Assembly: GCA_001643675.2 (NCBI GenBank)
Contig: LSRY02000043.1
Coordinates: 542,501-606,500 of the forward strand
DNA from: Monocercomonoides exilis
Taxonomy: Eukaryota > Preaxostyla > Oxymonadida > Polymastigidae
DNA length: 64,000 bases
Direction: 5' to 3'
The notes below the pieces were generated by a model. That model was not told the origin of the DNA. It worked only from the letters and a program-made list of their open reading frames with translations, and did not search any database. The first letter of the stretch is position 1, and each line of letters opens with the position of its first letter. A program made the translations under genes and the position numbers. Below, in pieces: positions 45,703-56,600 of this stretch.

Positions 45703-46862
45703 AATGGGAACGAAAAAATTACATATGAGCCAAATTGACGAAAAGGAAAAGCATACTATTGAAGTGTTGGATCAAAGAATACAGGAATCAGCTTTGCATT
45801 ACACAACTGACAAAATCAACTCCAAACTTTAAAGATCTTCGCAAGAATTAGAAGAAATCGTTGAAGAAAAAAAAAGGTCAAATTCCGACTGCAATAGAAT
45901 ATGAACCTATAAATATTCCAGATGATTGCTTGCAATTAGTTGAATGTGAAGTTTCAAAAACAAAAAGGAAGTGAGGACCTCAGAAAAAAGCTGTGGTACC
46001 AAAGATCAATACAAAAGAGAGAAAAAAGTACAACATGATTCCGAATAACATGAGGAACTTACAAAAAGCAGACAAGAAGGATGGAAAGACTCTCGCAGAA
46101 TTATCAGAAAAATTCAATGTTATTTTATTTACAGTTTCAAAAATTGTGCACGAAGAAGAGCCTCCAAAACAGCGAGGAGGAAAGGTTTGCGAAAAGATAA
46201 CAAAAGAAGCATCTTAAAAAAAAGGCAGAAATAATATATCAAAAACCAACGGTTGCAGCAAAAGAATAGGAAAACTCAGTTGCAGATGTTTGCACATCAC
46301 AGCTACTTGTTTCAGATGTTGCAAAGCACATCAATTCTAAAAAAAAAACAGAGAACATGAGTGTCAGGTTTTTTATGTGAAAAGATTGAGAAAATAAGAA
46401 AATGCAAAAGTGGACGAAAAAACTAAACAACTAGAAAAAGAATTCATCAAATGTTTTTTTAAAAAAAGAGAGAGGGGTGGAAAGATGATAATTTACATAG
46501 ATAAGACAGGATTTAATCCCTTGAACTGCAAACAGAAGGACGCTCACCAGCTGGTCAATGATGCATTCATTTTCGATAAAAAAAAAGTCGAAACAGTCCC
46601 TTCAATAACTGCAACTTGCGAATTCTTCTGTACAACGTGCTTGACAATTGTTGATAAAACAGTTAACGATCAAAGCCTTCGAGTGCTTTTGTTATCATTG
46701 ATAGAAGAGTCGGACACATTCGAAATACTTTTAAACGTTTTCGTTACAGATAATATTGGATAACGCAAAACAAAAAAGTCACAGATTTTTATTTTTTCGA
46801 ATAATGATGAAATTCAAACCATTGCATCAAACAGTTGTTAGTTGAATTCCTTTGAAAACGTG
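45703..46862 (+). pseudogene. Tc1/IS630-type DDE transposase relic
   Basis: After a Lys/Glu-rich start, 45993-46217 encodes a helix-turn-helix (KTLAELSEKFNVILFTVSKI) followed by the basic RGGK motif typical of IS630/Tc1 N-termini. 46410-46763 contains the first catalytic block IIYIDKTGFN and the second VFVTDNI. The same frame, past a stop, gives LNSFENV, which fits the third acidic block (LNPIEN type). The middle part (46218-46400) is best read in another frame (VADVCTSQLLVSDVAKHINS). Stops and at least two frame changes make it inactive. Terminal repeats were not located. Confidence 0.7.
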
Positions 46863-48170
46863 TAATGAATTTTATAATCATAACTTTTTTCAAAATGTTG
46901 ATTTTTCAACTATTTTGTTTCTTCAGAGAAGAATTTTTTATTTGAAAGAAAGAATTTCAGAAAATTGTTTGTAATAACGGTATTTGAGATTATTTTCATA
47001 AAAATATGATTGTTGAAAAGAGTTGTAACTTTTCAGTGTTAATTTAATAATTATCCAATGGAATTCAATAACCGATAATATTTTTCAGAAAAAATTCGAT
47101 TGTAAAAATAATTACACATATCTAAATGGAAAAATATTTGAGAGCTTGAATCATAAATTATTTTGTTTTCGCCTTTTCTGTTTCAAGAATATTAGCTTGT
47201 TAATCGGCTTTATGAAGAATTTTCCAGTCTATTGAGAAGTAAACAAATTTTTACTTGATTTGATTGTGTAAAACACTGTTTGAGATCGTGCCAAAGTTTT
47301 TTATTCCTTTGTTTCCCCAAAACAGTTATCCCTATATAATAGACTAGTCCATGGGGCAAAAATGTTACCACACAGTAACATCACTGCCTATGGATATTTC
47401 ACAACATCCACTCCGTGTACTTGGTGAAAGGCCTGGTACGAACACTCCATTTTGGGTGACCAAATGGGTTATTCTGATTTACTGTAGGTTTCCCCCCTTC
47501 ACGAATTTTACAACACATACCGGGGATAAATGGGAGAATCTGTCACACTTTGGGAAACACAATATTCACAACAGGTCGCCAAAGATAAATGTTCCTTAAT
47601 AGACTTTTTTGTTTGCGAAGCAACACAAAAAAATGAACCAAGAACACTTTCACATGCACTTGGCGATTACAGCCCAAAAGAACATCCAGAGATTGTGCTA
47701 AACTAATCCAACATATTACTCTGTCAAAACAACCCATTCAGTCACTTGTATATTTAGAAGGCATACCTTATGCAGAAATGTTACTGCTCGCAAACATTTC
47801 TCCTTATAGCCCATAAACATACCTTATATATCGAAAAAAAGAATTCGGTTCGACTTTTTTTTGACTCTCAAAAATATAAGTATATAATATAAGCATATAT
47901 TCATAAGGCAGAAATGTTACCACTTAGTAACACTTCCGCCCAATGTAAATACTAAGTCACAATATATTATATTTTTCTATATTTGCTTATTTTTTAAAAA
48001 GACAAAAACATACAAAGTATTATATTAATACCTCATATATCAGTCTTGGATTCGAAAGTGATATGACAAAAAGGAGTACAATAGAAAATAAAATAACCAA
48101 ATCAAAAAATAATAGGTATTCAATAAGCACTGAATACTCTGTTATCCCCGTTTAATTTGTTTATCCCTGT
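46863..48170. other. Non-coding region with a dispersed short motif
   Basis: No gene supported. A motif built around GCA(G/A)AAATGTTAC followed by CAC..AGTAAC appears near 47356-47383, 47772-47804 and 47906-47932, each partly palindromic. Confidence 0.4.
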
Positions 48171-49660
48171 TTAGCGCTTTCCTTCCCATGTGCACGGGCA
48201 TCTTATATGCGGACATATAAGAGGCTCTTCCCTTTTGTCCCCTTGTCTGGCCAAGCGATGACATCTTTTTCGTGATTCATTCTCTTCGTGTGTTTCCACA
48301 GTCAGATTCAGAACGGTTGAATCACTATCCAGATGGCTCACTTCCAAGCCAGGCGGAATCTTCGCTCCCATGTTCATCCATCTCCATGCCAGATGGTGAA
48401 CTTCGACCTTCCAATTGCAGCCAACAACACATTGCACAGAAATCTGAGGATAAACACTTCGCTTATCCTTTCCAACTGTTTTGGTTCCAACAAGATTCAT
48501 TTTAATAAAGAATTCATTTCCGCGCTTAACCCTCGTGTTCATGCTTCTTGAGCCTGTAAGAAAGTTCGCCATTATAAAGTGTATTTCCACGAAATTGAAT
48601 TCGTTAGCTAGGGACTTATGTTCAGGCTTTTTCCAACTTTCATCCTTCTCATAATCTATTCGAGCATGCAAGGGATTGTAATGCTCCGAAAAGCCACCTT
48701 TATCACCACTTCTAGCGTTCTCATCGGCATCTTTCATGAACCTCATCCACCATTCCCTCGTCTTCTTAGAAGTCGAGTTTCATTCCAAGCTACTTGGAGA
48801 TTTTATACTTGCCAGACTACTTGCCGATTCAGCTAAGAATCGGACAAGCTGGGATTCTTTAAATCCCAAAGTCACCGAAACAGGCAATTTCAAATCTCTT
48901 TTTGCTTGAACATATAGCCTGGTGGCTATGTTCATAAGACTGTCATTGGGAGAGTCTTCATTCGAAGCAACTTTCAAAATGAAAGGCAACTTCATTATCT
49001 CCGCTTCACAAAGGCGAAGATGAAAACGATCGTCCTTCAATTTTTGAATACACAAGGATTCCTCCTCGTATTCAAAGAATTGAAAACAGAAGTTGTTCTC
49101 CAAATCGTCACTTACAACGATTTTCCTTTCCTTTTTCAAAAAAGGAAGTGGCTTTTTGGTTTTTTCAACCAACGGGTCAATGTTAAAGGGTCCCCATCCG
49201 ACTAGAGTAGTTCATCCAAATAGGATAAACTTTTTTTTTTTTTGATGTTCTTCTGTATCTTCTTTTAAAGAAACAAGTCCCTGAACACATATTAAAAAAC
49301 AAATCTAACTGCAAACCTTCGTCATCACTGTCAAACATCAGAGACACCTCCATTGAGTCAGAACTGACATCAAGTTCGGTTGTCTCAGTGACATCGTCAT
49401 CCTATGGCAAAGTGTTTCGAAATTGTTGCAGTTGGGAGTTGCCAGTCGAACACTTTTCCTCCTCCTTTTTTTTATATTAACAGACTGATAAGCCTGAGAG
49501 TAAACCAGTTCAACACTCAGAGGCTCCTCCAGCGCAGCAGGCACCAGCAATCGCGGCCACTTCCTCACTTCATAGTCTTCGACAGGGGTTGGTGCCGTAA
49601 CCAATTTCCCTTCAAAATGAATGCAAAATACAAATCGACATGAGAAAAAAACCAACCTAT
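48171..49660 (-). pseudogene. His-Me finger (His-Cys box) endonuclease relic
   Basis: The 3' part (48746-48171) contains HHLAWRW, IPPGLEVSHLDSDS and THEENESRKRC, then CHRL and CPHIRCPC. This is the zinc-binding loop of I-PpoI-like homing endonucleases: His of SHL as general base, Asn in EENESR as metal ligand, Cys/His zinc sites after. Upstream in the same frame 49172-48783 is open, separated by one TGA at 48780-48782 that probably arose from CGA (next to SSLE). Further upstream (49655-49338) another frame encodes LVTAPTPVEDYEVRKWPRLL and then shifts into an acidic segment. Such genes are usually selfish or transposon-associated. The single internal TGA and the upstream frameshift argue that it is dead. 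No flanking repeats were found. Confidence 0.7.
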
Positions 49661-50741
49661 ATACTTGGTGGAATAAACTTTCTTTTCAATCCAACCCTCG
49701 GTAATGGAGTCGTTGTATTCATCCGCTTTGCTGTTCAAACATTGTTTGACTGTTCATTAATATTCAAACGATTTCAGAAAAGTGATTTGTTATTTGCATT
49801 CTTTGAATATTTAAAAAACAAACCAGATAATTGTTTTTTGAAAGAATTTCAAAAAATGAACAAGTATGATAGGTTTGTGATAAAATATACAAATTCAAAT
49901 TGTCCAACACAAACACATTTTTATTAATCGATAGGTACCTTTTGGATTCATATTCTCTTAGAGAATATATTACGAAATTTTTATTTTGAACAATTTATTT
50001 ATCAACACCGCAAAAGAATATTAATTTCAATGATTATCCATAAATTATTTCGAATCATGATTATTAAAATATCTTATATAAAAAAATTTATCAAAAGCGC
50101 TGAACAATATTTTTTTTAAAACATTTCCCATAATCACATACAGAGAAATTAGATTATATTGGTTATAATTTGATCTTAAAATTTAAAAAACCTTCTGTAC
50201 ATAAAGAGCATAACTTGTATTTTAATGAATATAGATGCATTAGATAGAAATTAGTTAGACATTAGTATATAGCACTTTATTTATCGGTATTGCACTGAAT
50301 TCTTTTGTTGTTCAGCATTTTGCAATTGTTATTTATTTGGGGAAAATTACTGATTATATTTAGTTTTCAGTTGATATAGAGCATTTGAAATTTATTGTGA
50401 AAGGGATGCAATGTTTCATTAAAAAATTACGTTTACAGAGAGTCTTTTTGCAACAAAAAATTCTTCTCCTTAAAGATGATCTATTTTCAATATAATGAAT
50501 GGAGATTTCAAACAAAAACTGCAGACTCATTATCAATTGGATGGATTTTCGAATGACAATGCGAATTTTGATTTCTTAAAAATTCTACAAAATATGGAAA
50601 ATTATTGCCATCCAACATTAGAAAAGAATGCTTGTAGAAGAAAACCGAGATGACAAAATGCGACAAGTTGCAGGCACTTTTCAGATTTTACAAAAATGTT
50701 TCTCAATTTAAAGTGCAGAAGAAAGATCAACAAAATGCCAG
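49661..50741. other. AT-rich sequence, no gene
   Basis: No supported feature. Confidence 0.45.
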
Positions 50742-51415
50742 TTGTACACATATGTTTTTTATTCAGCACCAAAAGGAGCAAAAGTCGCATCGACAAATCT
50801 TTTGCTTATGTCAATGACTAACGGAGCAGATTTTGATCGTTTGCAATACGTCAAGCCTTTTGTCGAATTGCGTAACACTCAAACTTCAGTTGAGAATGCA
50901 GCTGAAACTTTTTGGATCAAATGAACGAAGGATAAGATCCAAATGAATGCCATTTTTCTGGGGAAAAGAGCATTTATGGAATTAGCGTGGCTGAGGGCTC
51001 AGATGAATTGAAACAAAGCAGACCACTAACATTAAAGATAAAAGAACATGAGTCACCAGAATCTGGCACATTGACAATTCAAGAGGATTCAATCAAAAAT
51101 GAAAGCCTTTTTATTTCATGTCAATTCAAGAGATTGGAAATAACTTCAAAAGCTTGCGTTGGAGACGATGTTAAATCTATCCGCTTAGAGGATAAGAAAG
51201 ATTATCTTTTTGTTTTTAGTGGAAGAACTTGTGGAGTCATGGGATGTGCTACCATTGCATGTTCATCTGGAATGAGAATGGAATGGCTCGAGGGTTATGG
51301 ATTTCCGACAGCGTATGGACTCTTTTGTCATCGTTTACCATTCGAGAAGGAGTTTGGCGTTGCACATAGAGTGTTCGTTGCGATAGATCGAATTTTAAAA
51401 TTGGAGCCGCTTTGA
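50742..51415 (+). pseudogene. Unidentified coding remnant
   Basis: Two forward frames with normal composition. 50742-50924 reads ...TNGADFDRLQYVKPFVELRN. 50987-51415 (142 codons, GTG as first open codon) includes SLFISCQFKRLEITSKACV and LFVFSGRTCGVMGCATIACS. A third frame continues protein-like to about 51640 (SHVVACEFLNISCAVSLEID). The Cys/hydrophobic alternation is loosely reminiscent of beta-helix rungs. Whether introns or decay separate the pieces is unclear. No family assigned. Confidence 0.35.
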
Positions 51416-51649
51416 TTGAGGCTTTTATAATTTTACAAAATAATTGAATCGATCATCTTGGAGGGACAAGTGCAAAGTTCGATGGAAATATTCTTCGTTT
51501 CGAAAGCCATGTTGTAGCTTGTGAATTTCTAAATATTTCATGCGCAGTTTCATTGGAGATTGACATGAATAACAAAATTTGTGCAAATTTCATTTCGGAA
51601 AACGGCTCAAGAGTTGTTTGTTTCGTTTTCCAAATTCTGTGTTGATTGC

Positions 51650-52228
51650 CATAACAAGTGATAAATATGGGTTCTCGATTGCTTTGCATTCATTGTTAAA
51701 AGTGAAGAAGCCAATGCTCGAAGAGAAGCTTTCAGATGAATTTGTTGAAATGCACTGAAATGGCAGTTAAATGCAGATTATATCGATGCTTGACCATACA
51801 GTTTTATTGAATTCTCCGAATATTTTTTTAACTGGTAGATTTTTTTTTTTAGATTTTTGAAATAAAGCAATGTGATATAAACATTTTAATTTTGTTTTTC
51901 CTGTGTCTTTCTTTCTGTTATTGTAATTTTTGATCAGTAAAGAAGGCTTCTTAAATTTTATTTTCTTCATTTTCCATTTTATTTTTTAGCAAATGGAAAA
52001 CATAAATCTCATGCAATATTCTTCTTTTGATTTTTCTTTTATGAAAAGACAAATGGATATTCTGCTGGATGAATGGCTTTTATTTTCAAAGAGAAAGCAA
52101 TATTTTGCTCAAAAAATAAAAGAATACTTTGAATAATCTTCTGAAAAATGTTGTTGAATTGCGATATGAATTGTTAAAAAAATACGCAAAATAAATCTTG
52201 AGTCATGAAGCGAAATCTATTTTGTTAT
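51650..52228. other. AT-rich sequence, no gene
   Basis: Nothing supported. Confidence 0.45.
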
Positions 52229-52960
52229 TCAAACATTTACAAAATAATCAACTATATCCAATGAAACTCGGAAATAAAACATACTGTCAAATTTAGGAAT
52301 AATTCTATAAAGGCTTGTGATGATATCTTCATAGCCTTCTTCTTCTAGCTCTTCAAATAACTTCATCTTTGCTGGCCTTCTTTTCGCTTCTTCAATTTCG
52401 CTTTCTGCCTTTCTTTTCAATCTGATTGTAATTTTCAAGCAGAATTTCAAGTGTCTCAATAACAAATTGCTGATCAATGTTGGCTGCTGCATCTCCTCCA
52501 TAATTAGATTAAACACACCTCCATTCAAAAAGACAACAGTACGAACATTCTCCATATTTATAATTGTGTGTAAAAGAGAAAGGCCCTCTTCATATATTTC
52601 ATTTTCACTCTCTCTCTCGCTGCTCTGCAAATCCCAACAACACACCGAATCACTTCATCGTATTCTTCTTTCCATGTGGGGAAAAGCAAAAAGAACGCGT
52701 TCAATTTTTGGAGCCAATTCTTTATGATAGTCATGCCTTTCCATTCTCTTCCCTTCTTCCCTTTCTCTTCTTTCCTCTTCCAATCAACATATTTCGATAG
52801 CTCATCCAATTCTCTTGATGCTTCTCTCGCAAAATGCAGTTCATTCGCAATCATCTCTTCCAAGCTTTCATCATTGCAAAGTCTATTTATCAAAAACTTC
52901 CAAGAAGATTGTTTGATAGTCCATATTTTGTGTGAATGGATTATTTTTGATTCTATTTTC
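52229..52960 (-). CDS. Helical-repeat (HEAT/ARM-like) protein with one frameshift, possibly truncated
   Basis: The 5' part (about 52960-52560) reads WTIKQSSWKFLINRLCNDES, then FAREASRELDELSKYVDWKR and EEYDEVIRCVVGICRAA. At a GAGAGAGAGA tract near 52620 the frame changes into ENEIYEEGLSLLHTIINMEN, NGGVFNLIMEEMQQPTLISN and LFEELEEEGYEDIITS, ending at 52229. The two halves make sense only if joined across the dinucleotide repeat, so this is one gene with a 1-2 nt slip, real or a sequencing error. Amphipathic helices with ARM/HEAT spacing suggest a scaffold. No upstream exon or ATG could be fixed; a TAG lies near 52965. Homologues are probably lineage-specific. Confidence 0.5.
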
Positions 52961-52969
52961 TAACTTTTT

Positions 52970-53432
52970 TTTTTGAAAAAATCATTGATTTGAATTGAAT
53001 TAAACTAACAAGCAAAAGTGTTGTGACTGAAAAGTTTTCACATTGAAATGTTTTTTTTAAAAAAAAGAAAAAAAAATCTAAGAAAAACATCACTTCCACT
53101 TGAAAAATTCAATTATAAAAACTCTTATTCTTCAAAAGGGGAGATAAAATCAAAAATTAAAAGAGAAGCTTCAAAAAGTTGAAATATCACACTTAAAAAC
53201 ACTATTCAGAGGATGACAGATTTAGAGAAGTTTGACTTTTGCTTCAAGAAATTCATTCCACGGGTGTTCAAACAGACGAGAAAATTCAACTTAAACAAAA
53301 ATTCTTTAAAAATAAGCATTACAAAAAAGAAGCAGGAGATGAACACGTTATTGTTTGATGTGTAAAGATTGGTATTTGACGCAAAAAGAATATACAAATT
53401 CATGTTTAAAACAACAAGAAGAGTTTTGTAAA

Positions 53433-53481
<49 letters not shown>

Positions 53482-53677
53482 AGATATAAAATTAAATAAA
53501 ATAATTCAATCAAAAAGAAATTAAAAAAAAAAAAATCTTTTGTGGAATTTGAAGTACATCAAAACGCTTCAACCTATTTTTTCTATGGAAATAGCAATAC
53601 TAACTATTATCAATATACTCTCAATACTAACAATGTTGCATAATTTGCCTATCTAGATATCATCATTTTGATGTTCA
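52970..53677. other. AT-rich 3' flank with a 47-base poly(A)
   Basis: No gene. A poly(A) run of 47 spans 53434-53480. The next gene ends at 53678 on the minus strand. Confidence 0.5.
53434..53480. repeat. Poly(A) run of about 47
   Basis: Uninterrupted A homopolymer on the plus strand, in the 3' flank of the minus-strand gene that follows. It is T on that gene's coding strand, so not its own poly(A) tail copy. Confidence 0.9.
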
Positions 53678-56600
53678 TTAAGAATCTTTGAAAGACGTCG
53701 AATCTGGATATTCCTTCTTTGCTTTTGAGATAATCTTCTTAAAATCTGAAAACGGTCCTCTGGGAACTTTCAAAGTGAACAAAACAGAGCAGCAATTCTC
53801 ACACAGCGCTTGCGAAACTCCGATGGAGCGCTCCATCAAATCCTTCAGGGTGTTCACAATGTTCAATTTGATGTACTGCTTCTTCTGCTCATCGCTCATC
53901 GTTGTACAAGCAGCGACAAGACTCCCTGTCAAATTGAGTTTTATATCCAAGATATCAGGTGCTCCTCTGTACGTGTTCTTCCTGTGATCATCTCCTGGCT
54001 GCGCAATCGGCCAGGCGTCCGCTGGCGAGTCCATGTAGAACCTCAGCACATCATCCAGTACATTCATCCCGTCTGCCGCAAAGAACTGCGTGCTGAACTG
54101 GAACGTCGACACCAGCTGCGCAAGCGCGCCCAGCCCGTTCTTCACCACCACAGGGCACGTGCGGTAGTTCTGAGTAATAACCTCCATGATCGACGTCACT
54201 GCCCCCAGCCCTCCAAAGATTTTCTGGTTCTTCGGCACAAAGCAAAGCCCGTACATTATCCCCAGAAGAAGCTCAGTGAATGGCGTGTTGGTGGAGCAGT
54301 ACTTGCTCAGCAGATAGCTCAAAATGGGAACCACATCGCTGTTCTCCAGCTCCGCGCGCGACTGCTTGTGCGACAGCGACATCGCACACAGAACACCCAC
54401 AGCATTGTGGATGGTGTCCAGCGAGAACCGCTTGTGGTCATTGACTGTCGCTGAGACTGCTTGAAGCACACCCGACTGGAACAGGAGATCCAAGTTGTCC
54501 TTTGTCTGCGTCGCGTAGAAGTGCAAGATGGAGCAGCCGTACTTCACCACGCCTTCGTCGACGTCGCGGTGGATGCTCACAATCTGCGTCAGCAGCGGAA
54601 TCACACTCGGCGCCTCTCTCCCGACAGCCACACGCCCATCCCTCGTCTCCAGCACATTGTTCATGATGTGCAGCGAGTTTCGCACAATCACAAAGAACCC
54701 GTCTTTGAACTCCTCCGCCAGGTGGAACAGGTCTGTGATGCCTCCTCTGACCACAATCATCTGGCACACATTCTGCTCCACTGATAAGTTCACCAGCGCT
54801 CCTGTGGTCAGCCTTGCCAAATCGTCGTTAGTCTCTTTGAACTTCTGCTTCAGCTGGTCAATCAGCGACTTCTCTGCCGATGCGCGCAGGATCTCCTCCA
54901 TCTCTGACGTCGATGTCGAAACCTGGTACAAGAAGCCAGTCAGATACTTCAGCACAAACTGGTCGTAGTACGCCTGCTGCCGCAGCACATGCGCCACACG
55001 CTTCATAATCCCCTGCTGAAGGATGAGCGTGCGGCAGGCAGGAGTCGCCGAGAGGAAGCAGATCATTTCTGAGTAGAAGAGCACTATGCTCGACCGCACT
55101 TTCTCGCTCATAAACATGGCTGTCAGATACGGAATCACCTTGTAGTTCAAAAACGACTCGTGTGTTTCCTTCAGCCGAGACAGAAGCGACAGCAACGACA
55201 CCAGGTCCAGCAGCCTCCCACGGTGGTTCTTCCGCAACTGCTGCATAATCAGCTTGATCAGCTCGTCATCGGCCATCACTTTCACCTTCGTGACTGCTGA
55301 GCGGTTGTAGAACAGAGCAATCACTCGGAAATATGCATTCCAGATCGTCTTTCTGTCTCCCATCACCAGCGCCTCCTTCAGCTTGTTGACAACAGTCTTG
55401 ATGATGTTGTCAATCGCCTTCAGACCTTTCGTCTTTGACGTCTGCGACAGGAAATACAGCGTGTCCTTGTGCTTCGCATCCAAATACTTCGCATGCTCTT
55501 CTCTTCTTCCTTTCTTCGTCGTCAGCTCAACTTCAATCAGATTCGCTGGCACCAGATACGGCTTCTCCTTCAACAGATCCTTTCTTGCTTCAGCTAAGTC
55601 CTTCTCTTCTTTGAACAGCTCAGCGATATACAGCGCACTTATCCTCTTCAATGCCTCTTCAGATGGAACAATGTGTTTCGTCTTCTTCTTCAGCTGCTTC
55701 ACTCCCTGTGCCCCAGCATTGATGAATGGCTGCAGATCGTCCAGAACAGAATCCAGCGCCTCTGTCTCTTCTTCGTCCTCTTCAGAAGTAGAAGAAGAAG
55801 AAGCAGAATAATATTCTTTTTTCTTGTCTTTGCTGCTTGAAGTGTATATCGTGCGTGTCATGATCAGCTGTGTCAGTGGCACAAGCTTCATGTCCTGATA
55901 CTTCGACTCTTTGTCTTTCTCTTTGTCTTTTTTGCTCTTCTCCTTCTTCTCAGCAGAAGAAGACGCAGATGATGGCGATACGGGTGGGCCTGATGCTGAA
56001 GAGCCTGTTCCATCATCATCGTCGTTGTCATCGTCTGACTCGTCAATTTCTTCATCTTCGAAGAATTCCTCCTCCGCCGACCGCTTCCTCTTCTCTTTCT
56101 CTCTCTCCTGCTTCCTCTTCTCTCTTCTCTTCCTCGCCAGTTCTCTCTCCTTTTCTTCTCTCTCTCTCTCCCTCTTCTTCATCTCCGCCCTCATCTTACT
56201 TCTATTCACCTCGTTCTCGTCTGGCGTGATATCACTGTCATCCAACCCGTCTTCCTCAATCTCCACATCCAATTCAACCTCCTCTCCTTCCTCTCCGTCT
56301 GCCTGCACATCCACATCCACCTCTTCTCCATCGTCTCCGTCTGCCAAAATGTCTACATCCACAACTTCCCCATCACCTGACACACCATTTCGCCCCATTC
56401 CGATTTTGCCCCTCTTCTTTTTCGATGGCTCCATTTTTTCTCCTCTTCTTCTTGCTCCTTTCTCCTTCATGTCCTTCTCTTCCCTTTTTCTCCTCTCCTC
56501 CTCCTCCACTTTCCTTATCCTCATCTCTTCTTCATCATCTTCCTCGCTCTCGTCGTCTTCTTCAACCACGCCAAGATTGAAGAAACCATCTGATGTTACC

